Position numbers and translations under genes: made by a program. A stretch of DNA of 64,000 nt from Methylophilaceae bacterium (lineage in GTDB: Bacteria > Pseudomonadota > Gammaproteobacteria > Burkholderiales > Methylophilaceae), in assembly GCA_905339275.1 (NCBI GenBank), contig CAJPFK010000001.1, positions 1 to 64,000 on the forward strand, written 5' to 3'. Under the pieces are notes generated by a model. The model was not told the origin of the DNA, searched no databases, and saw only the letters and a list, made by a program, of their open reading frames with translations. This document shows positions 38,309-45,651 of the stretch, piece after piece (the first letter of the stretch is position 1; every line of letters starts with the position of its first letter).

Positions 38309-39631
38309 TCAGAAGGTATACATTGCCGTCAGCCAGATTTTCTCGATATCCGGCTTGCGCCCGGCTGCTGCGGCAACGCGTTGGTCTTCGCGGAAATTTG
38401 CATATTCCGCCTTTACAAAAAAGTGGCTGTTGACGTTGTAAGTCGCAGCAAAATCGAATTCCTTGCCGAACTTGTCGCCGAAGCCGCCGCCGAATTTCGC
38501 GAAGTTCTCATCTGAATCGATGATGTGGTACTCGGCATGCAAGGTGAGGGCAGGCAACGGTTTCCCGCCGATTGTGATGAAAGTGTCCTTGATACCCTGT
38601 GCCGGCGTAATTAGGAAGTGGTCGGCCCAGCCCTGGAACAGGTGATTGGTGCCGAACGGGGTCTGGAAGGCATAATCGCCATCGTTGCTGGAAAGCGTTT
38701 CGTGGTCGATACGGGCAAACCAGGCTTTGTAGCCGGCACCGATGCCGGCCCGGCCGTAATGCGCATCGATGCGGTCGTCTCCGTCGGAATAATCGGTCTG
38801 CTTTGCATATTCGGCGGTGTAGAGCAGGCGCCAGTCATCGTTGATCCTGCGGGTGCCATCAAGGCGTAACCCCAGCGTTTTGTTCGATTGGTCGGTATTG
38901 GCGCCCAGCACGCTGGTTCCGGCGATGGTCGGCGTCTCGAAATTGGAGAAGTAGCCGTAGCCGGTGAGCGATTCGGCCGGCGAGATGCGGTATTTCACAT
39001 TGGCGATTTCCAGTTCGCCTTCCTGCAGGCGCGTGCTGATCTGCTTCACGCGCTCGAAGTGCGCAAGGTAGATTTCGGTGTTCGGCAAGCTCTTGTTCAG
39101 CACGGAGTAGCCGTCGAACACCTGCATGACCTGGCGGAAGCCGATGTCGCCGATGAAGCGCACGTTATCAAGATTGAGTTGCTGGCGGCCGATGCGGAAG
39201 CGGGTGTTCTTGATGCCGGTCCAGTCCACGTAGAGCTGGTTGACGTCGGTATCGTGCGGATCGACGATGATGGGGTAATCGCCCATGCCCTTTTCCGGGT
39301 CGCCCAGCCTGCGGTCGTCGTAGCGGTTATCCAGTTTGGCGACATTGATGATCTGCACGCCGACGCTGAAGTTATGAAAAGGCGCGGTCTGCCAGCCGAC
39401 CAGGCTGCGCAGGGTTAGCGCATCGGCAGTTTCCGGCTTGCCTTCCTGGTCCACATGCTCGTAGCGCAGACGGAAACTGGTCAGGTTCTTGCCGCCCTTG
39501 ATGGCATCCCAGATCGTGTAATCGAGCAGGGCTTCCGCTTCTTCCGCGGCAGCGCTCAGCGATGTCGCGGTCAAACCGAGTAACAGGCTTAAAGTTACTT
39601 GACGCATCTTGAATCTCATATTAGTTTGCAT
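38309..39631 (-). CDS. Outer membrane beta-barrel porin of the nitrate cluster
   Basis: 440 residues from the ATG at 39631, chosen for AAGGAG seven bases upstream; the frame is open further. The signal peptide is residues 1-28 (MRQVTLSLLLGLTATSLSAA). The rest alternates amphipathic strands (FRLRYEHVDQEG, RFRIGRQQLNL, FFVKAEYANFRED) and ends AMYTF, with the terminal Phe needed for BAM recognition. It resembles the alginate-export porin family. Its position between nrtD and cobA suggests an outer membrane route for nitrate or nitrite; specificity cannot be read from sequence. Confidence 0.8.
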   Translation of the reverse strand: MQTNMRFKMRQVTLSLLLGLTATSLSAAAEEAEALLDYTIWDAIKGGKNLTSFRLRYEHVDQEGKPETADALTLRSLVGWQTAPFHNFSVGVQIINVAKLDNRYDDRRLGDPEKGMGDYPIIVDPHDTDVNQLYVDWTGIKNTRFRIGRQQLNLDNVRFIGDIGFRQVMQVFDGYSVLNKSLPNTEIYLAHFERVKQISTRLQEGELEIANVKYRISPAESLTGYGYFSNFETPTIAGTSVLGANTDQSNKTLGLRLDGTRRINDDWRLLYTAEYAKQTDYSDGDDRIDAHYGRAGIGAGYKAWFARIDHETLSSNDGDYAFQTPFGTNHLFQGWADHFLITPAQGIKDTFITIGGKPLPALTLHAEYHIIDSDENFAKFGGGFGDKFGKEFDFAATYNVNSHFFVKAEYANFREDQRVAAAAGRKPDIEKIWLTAMYTF

Positions 39632-39672
39632 GTGTTGCTCCTTTTTTGACGAGAGGGGTGGCAAAGTGCGAT

Positions 39673-39724
39673 GGCTGCTTCCTGCAGCCGGAGTACGGGC
39701 CCGTCCTGACCGACGGGCTTTTTT
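39673..39724. repeat. Two hairpins in the nrtD-porin gap
   Basis: GGCTGC (39673-39678) with GCAGCC (39684-39689), and GCCCGTC (39699-39705) with GACGGGC (39712-39718). The second stem is followed by six Ts on the plus strand, so in that direction it looks like an intrinsic terminator. The flanking genes run on the minus strand, where it has no T tract and would be a stable mRNA stem. Confidence 0.6.
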
Positions 39725-39765
39725 GTTTCCAATTCCGGCATTGCGATGCCTTAACGCCGCCTGTT

Positions 39766-40572
39766 TCAAGCTGCCTTGCGGGCATGGCGTTCGTACAGAA
39801 ATTTCAGGACTTCACTGCGCAAATGGTTGTACCCGGCGTTTTCGGCCAATTCCAGGCGTTTCCTCGGGCGCGGCAGGTCAACCGGCAGGATTTCCCCGAT
39901 GGCGGCGGCCGGGCCATTGGTCATCATGACGATGCGGTCGGAAAGCAATACTGCTTCATCCACGTCGTGTGTCACCATCACCGCCGTGCAGCCGGATTTC
40001 GCCATGATGCTCATCAGCTCATCCTGCAGATGGGCGCGGGTAAGCGCATCGAGTGCGCCGAACGGCTCGTCCAGCAACAGCACCTTGGGCTCCATCGCCA
40101 GTGCGCGGGCAATGCCGACGCGCTGTTTCATGCCGCCGGAGATTTCGCTCGGGCGCTTGTCCGCGGCATGGCTGAGGCCGACCAGTTCCAGCGCGGCTTT
40201 TGTTCTGGCAAGCAGTTGGGTTTTGTTCTCGTTTTTGCCGAATACGCGCTCAACTGCCAGGTAGACGTTCTCCGCGCAGGTGAGCCAGGGCAGCAGCGAA
40301 TGGTTCTGGAACACCACGGCGCGGTCCGGCCCGGGGCCGGAGATTTCGCGACCGGCACAGAACAGCAGGCCGCTGGTGGGTTCCAGCAGACCCGCGATCA
40401 GGTTGAGCACGGTGGATTTGCCGCAACCGGAATGGCCGATGACGGAAATGAATTCGCCTTCCCTGATGTTGAGGTTGATGCCGCGTAGTGCCTCAAAAGT
40501 GCCTTTCCTGGTGACGAAGGACATGTTGACGTCTTCCAGTTGCACATACTTTTCCTGCACGATTTTTTCCAT
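39766..40572 (-). CDS. nrtD: Nitrate ABC transporter ATPase
   Basis: 268 residues with Walker A GHSGCGKST, a Q loop at AVVFQNHSLLPW, signature ISGGMKQRVGIARAL, Walker B VLLLDEPFGALD and the H loop VTHDVDEAV. The QNHSLLPWLT segment is typical of the nitrate/taurine/sulfonate subgroup. It powers NrtAB import of nitrate, nitrite or cyanate. There is no separate nrtC (ATPase fused to a binding domain), so NrtD would act as a homodimer. Confidence 0.94.
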   Translation of the reverse strand: MEKIVQEKYVQLEDVNMSFVTRKGTFEALRGINLNIREGEFISVIGHSGCGKSTVLNLIAGLLEPTSGLLFCAGREISGPGPDRAVVFQNHSLLPWLTCAENVYLAVERVFGKNENKTQLLARTKAALELVGLSHAADKRPSEISGGMKQRVGIARALAMEPKVLLLDEPFGALDALTRAHLQDELMSIMAKSGCTAVMVTHDVDEAVLLSDRIVMMTNGPAAAIGEILPVDLPRPRKRLELAENAGYNHLRSEVLKFLYERHARKAA

Positions 40573-40582
40573 TTTCCGTTCC

Positions 40583-41515
40583 TTATTCGTAGGTGAAGCG
40601 CCTGGCGATGAGAATCAGCGCCTGTTCCAGCAGCAGGCCGACGATCCCCACCACGAAAATCGCGATGATGATGTGTTCCACATTGAGGTTGTTCCATTCA
40701 TCCCACACCCAGAAGCCGATACCGATGCCGCCGGTGAGCATTTCTGCCGCGACGATCACCAGCCAGGCGACGCCGATGGAAAGGCGCACGCCGGTCATCA
40801 TGTAAGGCAGCACGAAAGGGAACAGGATTCTGGTCGCGATCTTCCATTCGGAGAGCTTGAGCACGCGCGCCACGTTCATGTAGTCCTCAGGCACTTTGCT
40901 GACACCAACGGCGGTGTTGATGATCATCGGCCAGATCGCCGAGATGAAAATCACCCAGATGGCGGCGGGGTCGGCCGCCTTGAACACCAGCAGGCCGATA
41001 GGCAGCCAGGCCAGCGGCGAAACCGGACGCAACAGGCCGATGATGGGCGATGCCATTCTTGAAGCAAAAGTGAAGCGGCCGATGATGAATCCGAGCGGGA
41101 TGCCGATCAGCGCTGCCATGCCAAAGCCGACCCCGACCCGTTGCAGCGAGTTCAGGATGTTCCAGCCTATGCCCATGTCGTTCGGTCCGTTGTTGTAAAA
41201 CGGGTCGCTGAACAGGATCACGGCGGCATCCCAGGTCGGTAACGGTCCCGGCAGGCCTTCCGATTGATAGGAAATCAAGGCCCAGACAGCGACGAACAGG
41301 AGGATGCCGAACATCGGCGGCAATAGCCACTGAAAGAAAGCCCGCAGGTTTTGTGCTCCCTTGCCGGGGTCGACCGGCGGCTTTGCCGCTGTTTTTTCAG
41401 TATCCGCTTCGGATGCGGCTACAGGTTCGTTGGCCGCTTCGTTCGTGCCGATGCCCTGTTGTTCCAAGGGCTTGACCGTTTTTAGCGGCATGGTATTGGC
41501 GATGGCTGCACTCAT
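40583..41515 (-). CDS. nrtB: Nitrate ABC transporter permease
   Basis: 310 residues. Residues 1-65 are a cytoplasmic Ala/Glu-rich head; six membrane helices follow. The ABC coupling motif is EDYMNVARVLKLSEWKIATRILFPFVLP (about residue 215-245, in outline), and RPVSPLAWLPIGLLVF is the conserved NrtB/TauC stretch. It lies 18 bases after nrtA and 10 bases before nrtD. Confidence 0.94.
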   Translation of the reverse strand: MSAAIANTMPLKTVKPLEQQGIGTNEAANEPVAASEADTEKTAAKPPVDPGKGAQNLRAFFQWLLPPMFGILLFVAVWALISYQSEGLPGPLPTWDAAVILFSDPFYNNGPNDMGIGWNILNSLQRVGVGFGMAALIGIPLGFIIGRFTFASRMASPIIGLLRPVSPLAWLPIGLLVFKAADPAAIWVIFISAIWPMIINTAVGVSKVPEDYMNVARVLKLSEWKIATRILFPFVLPYMMTGVRLSIGVAWLVIVAAEMLTGGIGIGFWVWDEWNNLNVEHIIIAIFVVGIVGLLLEQALILIARRFTYE

Positions 41516-41533
41516 GAACCGTTCTCCTTGAAG

Positions 41534-42829
41534 TTAAACCTTGACCTTGAAGCCGTTGGCATAAGCCTTGGGATCCTTGCCGTCCCAGACCACGCCGTCG
41601 ATCAGCTTGCTGGAGCGCATGGGGTCTTTCGGTACGCTGATGCCGAGTTGTGTCGCTGCTTCGGTATAGAGCTTGATCTGATTGACCTTCTGGGCCACGC
41701 CGAGATAGTCGGGATCCTGTTTGAGCAGCCCCCAGCGTTTATGCTGGGTCAGGAACCACATGCCGTCGGACAGGTAAGGGAAAGGCACGCTGCCGTCGTT
41801 GAAGAACTTCATGTAGTTGGGGTCTTGCCATTTCTTGCCGATGCCGTTGTCGTAGCTGCCGAGGAAGCGCCCTTCGATGACGTTTTCAGGTGCGTTGACG
41901 TAGGATTTGCCCGAGATCAGTTTTGCGACTTTCGAGCGGTTGGCGGTGGCGTCGATATAACGGCTTGCTTCAAGCACGGCCATAATCATGGCGCGGGCGG
42001 TGTTCGGGTTTTTCGCCACGAATTCAGCGGTACAGCCCAGCACTTTCTCGGGGTGGTCTGTCCAGATGTCCTGGCTGGTTGCCACGCTGAAACCCACCTT
42101 GTCGTGGATCGCACGCGCGTTCCAGGGCTCACCGACGCAATAGCCGTCCATGTTGCCGATACGCATGTTGGCGACCATTTGCGGCGGCGGCACGACGATG
42201 GTCTTCACATCCTTGAACGGATTGATGCCGTAAGTGGCCAGCCAGTAGTAGAGCCACATGGCGTGGGTGCCGGTGGGGAAGGTCTGGGCGAAGGTGTAGT
42301 CGCGGTTTTCGTTATCCAGCAGGCGCTTCAGCGTCGGGCCGCTGGTGACGCCTTTTTCCTTCAACTGGTTTGCCAGCGTGATGCCCTGCCCGTTGTGGTT
42401 CAGCGTCATCAGTACGGCCACGTCCTTCTGCTGGCCTCCGATACCCATCTGCACGCCATACATCAGGCCGTAGAGCACATGAGCGCCTTGCAGCTCGCCA
42501 TTGACCAGTTTGTCGCGTACGCCAGCCCAGGAGGCTTCCTTGGAAGGCGTGATCTTGATGCCGTATTTCTTGTCGAATCCCATTTCGGCAGCAACGACGA
42601 TAGGGGCGCAGTCTGTCAGGGGAATGAAGCCGATTTTCACTTCCTTGACTTCCGGCTCGTCGCTGCCTGCAGCCCAGGCATTGTTGCGTATCTTTTCGGG
42701 CACCATGCCCATCAGGGCGGAAGCTCCCATGATGCCGGCACTTGCGCGAAAAAAGTTGCGGCGGCCGCTGTCAACCTGGGCGTCCCCGGTCGGAACTTTG
42801 CTTGATTCCTTGTCACTACCTGCGCTCAT
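41534..42829 (-). CDS. nrtA: Nitrate-binding ABC protein with Tat signal
   Basis: 431 residues. The N-terminus has a Tat-type signal (SGRRNFFRASAGIMGASALMG, in outline, around residues 22-42), then the binding domain VKEVKIGFIPLTDCAPIVVA with the substrate-site motifs GNMDGYCVGEPWNARAI and TDHPEKVLGCTAEFV. It captures nitrate or nitrite in the periplasm for NrtBD. AGGAGAATCAA precedes the ATG. The attenuator-like leader lies directly upstream. The related cytoplasmic sensor NasS would lack the signal sequence, so this is the transporter subunit. Confidence 0.94.
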   Translation of the reverse strand: MSAGSDKESSKVPTGDAQVDSGRRNFFRASAGIMGASALMGMVPEKIRNNAWAAGSDEPEVKEVKIGFIPLTDCAPIVVAAEMGFDKKYGIKITPSKEASWAGVRDKLVNGELQGAHVLYGLMYGVQMGIGGQQKDVAVLMTLNHNGQGITLANQLKEKGVTSGPTLKRLLDNENRDYTFAQTFPTGTHAMWLYYWLATYGINPFKDVKTIVVPPPQMVANMRIGNMDGYCVGEPWNARAIHDKVGFSVATSQDIWTDHPEKVLGCTAEFVAKNPNTARAMIMAVLEASRYIDATANRSKVAKLISGKSYVNAPENVIEGRFLGSYDNGIGKKWQDPNYMKFFNDGSVPFPYLSDGMWFLTQHKRWGLLKQDPDYLGVAQKVNQIKLYTEAATQLGISVPKDPMRSSKLIDGVVWDGKDPKAYANGFKVKV

Positions 42830-42857
42830 TTGATTCTCCTGACGGTTGATTCAAAAT

Positions 42858-42920
42858 CCAAAAAACCAAAAAATAAAGGCGTCCTGCCGACGGAATGATT
42901 CCGTGAGCAAGGACGCCTTT
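42858..42920 (-). terminator. Intrinsic terminator in the nrtA leader (attenuator)
   Basis: Read on the minus strand: an 11-bp perfect stem AAAGGCGTCCT (42920-42910) with AGGACGCCTTT (42885-42875), an inner stem ACGGAA with TTCCGT, then ATTTTTTGGTTTTTTGG (42874-42858). It ends only 28 bases before the nrtA ATG, inside the transcription unit, so it must be passed for nrtABD to be expressed. Confidence 0.9.
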
Positions 42921-42928
42921 GTCCAAAT

Positions 42929-42944
42929 GGGTCATCATTGACCC
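42929..42944 (-). promoter_or_regulatory. Hexaloop hairpin, likely NasT (ANTAR) binding site
   Basis: On the minus strand: GGGTC, loop AATGAT, GACCC. A six-base loop with A at position 1 and G at position 4 is the hallmark of ANTAR-protein RNA targets, and it sits eight bases before the terminator stem. ANTAR sites usually have two such hairpins; the best upstream partner (TCAGC CAGTA GCTGA, within GTGT...ACAC) has a five-base loop and fits less well. Confidence 0.65.
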
Positions 42945-43052
42945 GGTGCTACTCGTTCAAGATTCGTTACTGCGCGTGTACTTCAGCTACTGGCTGATGA
43001 CACGAAACTCTCATGTTGAGCCCCGCCTTTGGGTATCAACAGTACCAGCTAC

Positions 43053-43628
43053 CTAGAGCAGCAACTTTGCTGCCTGTACTACCTGCTTGGCCAATGTCGC
43101 CAGGCGTATGTTCTGCTTCATCGCCATGTTCCTGAGTAGCGTATACGCTGCATCTTCGTCGATGCCGCGCTGCTTCATCAGCAAACCCTTGGCTTTCTCA
43201 ATCACCTTGCGTTCACTGAGCCTGGCGTTGGCCTCGCTCAGTTCGGTACGCAATGCCTTGAATTCTTCAAACCGCGCAATTGCAGCATCCATCACCGGTT
43301 TCAGCCGCTCATTCGGTAAACCGCCAACCACGTAAGCACTTACTCCGGCACGTGTGGCGGACCGGATCTTGTCGGTATCGCCATCATGCGTGAACATCAC
43401 GATCGGGCGCGGCGCATTCTGGCTCATCACGATCAGGTGCTCCAGCGTATCGCGGCTGGGCGAGTCGGTATCGATAATCACGATGTCCGGTTGCAAGCGC
43501 GTGACCGCCTCATCCAGGTTGGCCGTATCGCTGAGATGCGCAATCACCTCATAGCCCGCGTCAGCCAGGGACTGTTTAAGCGGAGCTGTCCGCTCCAAGT
43601 GATTATCAACTAACATGACTCGGAGCAT
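43053..43628 (-). CDS. nasT: ANTAR-domain antiterminator NasT
   Basis: 191 residues. A receiver-like domain (1-120) keeps Asp53 (IIDTD) but lacks the conserved Lys (SAYVVGGLP where a KP pair is expected), as in NasT proteins not driven by phosphorylation. A coiled linker (about 118-138) leads into the ANTAR domain (about 140-188: SERKVIEKAKGLLMKQRGIDEDAAYTLLR in outline). ANTAR proteins bind leader RNA hairpins and prevent termination. It is the first gene of the nitrate cluster, directly before the attenuator. No nasS gene is found beside it. Confidence 0.92.
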   Translation of the reverse strand: MLRVMLVDNHLERTAPLKQSLADAGYEVIAHLSDTANLDEAVTRLQPDIVIIDTDSPSRDTLEHLIVMSQNAPRPIVMFTHDGDTDKIRSATRAGVSAYVVGGLPNERLKPVMDAAIARFEEFKALRTELSEANARLSERKVIEKAKGLLMKQRGIDEDAAYTLLRNMAMKQNIRLATLAKQVVQAAKLLL

Positions 43629-43660
43629 TGCCGACCTGAAAAAGTGTTACTCAGTCTGCC

Positions 43661-43680
43661 CAAAGCAATAGGTGTGCCAA
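43661..43680 (-). promoter_or_regulatory. σ54 (-24/-12) promoter of the nitrate cluster
   Basis: On the minus strand TTGGCACACCTATTGCTTTG: GG and GC are exactly 10 bases apart, matching TGGCAC-N5-TTGCT. The expected start site is near 43653, giving a leader of about 25 bases before nasT. Confidence 0.8.
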
Positions 43681-43763
43681 GTAGTGAACAAGGGCCGTAA
43701 GGCCATGAATAATCTTGTATATGAAGAAATCCACGCAGGATGGGGTTGGCTGATTCCAGCCCC

Positions 43764-43790
43764 GGCACATGCACAATAAGAGTGCACGTG
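43764..43790 (-). promoter_or_regulatory. NtrC-type enhancer palindrome
   Basis: On the minus strand TGCACTCTTATTGTGCA (43786-43770), one base from the NtrC consensus TGCACY-N5-GGTGCA. The symmetry extends outward to CACATGCAC...GTGCACGTG with one mismatch. It lies about 125 bases upstream of the predicted σ54 start site, a normal distance for NtrC. Confidence 0.7.
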
Positions 43791-43825
43791 CACCAAATTC
43801 GTTGTTTCTGAACTGGGGGGCTGTG

Positions 43826-45637
43826 CTAATCGTGGATGAAAGCGTCGTGCGCAGCATCGAACTGCAGGCTGGCCAGCCTTGCATAGAGTCCATTATTGCT
43901 GCGTAATTCCGCTGGCGTGCCGGTCTCTACGATGTTGCCGTGTTCCATGACGACGATTCGGTCGGCTTTCTGCACGGTAGCCAGACGGTGGGCGATGATG
44001 AGCGTCGTCCGGCCTTGCATTGCCGTGTTCAGGCCCTGCTGCACCAGAATTTCCGATTCGGCATCCAGCGCGCTGGTGGCCTCGTCGAGCAGCAGGATAG
44101 GGGCATCCTTGAGAATCGCCCGCGCAATGGCGATGCGCTGGCGCTGCCCGCCGGAGAGGCGCGTGCCTCGCTCGCCGAGAAAGGTTTCATAGCCATCCGG
44201 CAGGCGCGTAATGAATTCATCGACCAGGGCGGCCCTGGCAGCCACCATCACTTCAGCATCGGTGGCATATGGGCGTCCGTAGCGGATATTCTCCAGTGCA
44301 TTGGCGGAAAAGATCACCGGGTCCTGCGGCACGACGGCAATCAGGCTGCGCAGGCTTTCCAGCTCAAGGTTGCGGATATCCTGCCCGTTGATGCTGATGC
44401 TGCCGCCGGAGACATCGTAAAAGCGCAGCAACAACTGGAACAAGGTGGTCTTGCCGGCGCCGGATGGCCCGACCAGGGCGATGGTCTCGCCGCTGGTGAT
44501 TTCCAGCGAGATATTATCCAGCGCGGCGGTGAGCGGCCGGGATGGATAGTGGAAACGGACATGGCTGAAGGAAATGTCCGCTTTTTTCATGTCCTTGAGC
44601 GGCTCTGGCCGGCTCGGCTCGCTGATGGCAGGCGTGGCATGCAGCAGTTCGAGCAGGCGCTCGGTCGCGCCGGCTGCACGCATCACATCTCCCCAGACTT
44701 CGGCCATGGTGCCGACGCTGCCTGCAACCATGGCCGCGTACAGGATGAAGGAAGCAAGCTCGCCGCCGGTCATGGTGCCGTTCGTGACTTGCCGTGCACC
44801 GATCCAGAGCACGAAAATGATGGAACCCATGACGGCGGTGATGATGACGGCCGTCAGCGCGGCGCGCACACGGATGCGCCGCAGCGCCGTGATGAAGCTC
44901 ATCTCGGTGCTCTGGCGGAAGCGGCCGATTTCCCGTTGCTCCTGTGTGTAGGATTGCACCGTCGGCATGGCATTAAGGATTTCGCCTGCCAGCGCCGAGC
45001 TGTCGGCGATCCTGTCCTGCGATTCACGCGAGAGTTTGCGTACAGCCCGCCCGATCAGCATGATGGGCAGGATCAGCAGCAGCATGAGCCCCAGGTTGAG
45101 TGAAAACAGGTAAAAGCTGGTGACCGCCAGCATGACCATGCCGCCGATGAACTGGAACAGGCTGCGCAAGCCCATCGAAGCCGAGCTGCCGACCACGGTC
45201 TGGATCAGCGTGGTATCGCCTGTCAGCCGCGACAGTACTTCGCCGGTCTGCAAGGTTTCGAAGAATTGCGGAGATTGCGTCAGCACCCGGCCGTATACCG
45301 CGTTGCGCAAATCGGCAGTCACGCGTTCACCCACCCATGAAACGGTGTAGTAACGCGCGGCCACCATCAATGCCCAGAAAAAGGCCAGGCCGAACAGCAC
45401 GATAAAATGACTGTTGAGATTGAGGCTGTCGGTTAGCGCGCCGTTCGGTCTCGCCGGCGTTTGACCAAAACCGAAATCGATCAGGTCGCGAAAGGCCAGC
45501 GGCACGGTCAGCAGCGTGGCCGATGCCAGGCTCAGCAATACGAACGCGAGCAGCATCTGCCAGCGGTATGGCCGCAGGAACGGCCAGATACCGCGTATGG
45601 CAGATATGGGTTTTGCTGGAAAAGGGCTGTCTGGCAA
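43826..45637 (-). CDS. ABCB/MsbA-type exporter (fused permease-ATPase)
   Basis: 603 residues: six membrane helices in the first 330 residues, then an ATPase with Walker A GPSGAGKTT, signature LSGGQRQRIAIARAIL, Walker B ILLLDEATSALD and switch AHRLATV. It is a half-transporter that works as a dimer; substrates of this group are lipids, drugs or peptides. It begins 14 bases after the sugar dehydrogenase gene, so the two probably share a transcript. Confidence 0.9.
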   Translation of the reverse strand: MPDSPFPAKPISAIRGIWPFLRPYRWQMLLAFVLLSLASATLLTVPLAFRDLIDFGFGQTPARPNGALTDSLNLNSHFIVLFGLAFFWALMVAARYYTVSWVGERVTADLRNAVYGRVLTQSPQFFETLQTGEVLSRLTGDTTLIQTVVGSSASMGLRSLFQFIGGMVMLAVTSFYLFSLNLGLMLLLILPIMLIGRAVRKLSRESQDRIADSSALAGEILNAMPTVQSYTQEQREIGRFRQSTEMSFITALRRIRVRAALTAVIITAVMGSIIFVLWIGARQVTNGTMTGGELASFILYAAMVAGSVGTMAEVWGDVMRAAGATERLLELLHATPAISEPSRPEPLKDMKKADISFSHVRFHYPSRPLTAALDNISLEITSGETIALVGPSGAGKTTLFQLLLRFYDVSGGSISINGQDIRNLELESLRSLIAVVPQDPVIFSANALENIRYGRPYATDAEVMVAARAALVDEFITRLPDGYETFLGERGTRLSGGQRQRIAIARAILKDAPILLLDEATSALDAESEILVQQGLNTAMQGRTTLIIAHRLATVQKADRIVVMEHGNIVETGTPAELRSNNGLYARLASLQFDAAHDAFIHD

Positions 45638-45651
45638 GGGAGGGCTGTTGG

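Noticed and set aside
43629..43825. CRP/FNR-type site at GTGCACGTGCAC
   Set aside because: The symmetry and spacing fit NtrC (TGCAC-N7-GTGCA) better, in line with the σ54 promoter below it.
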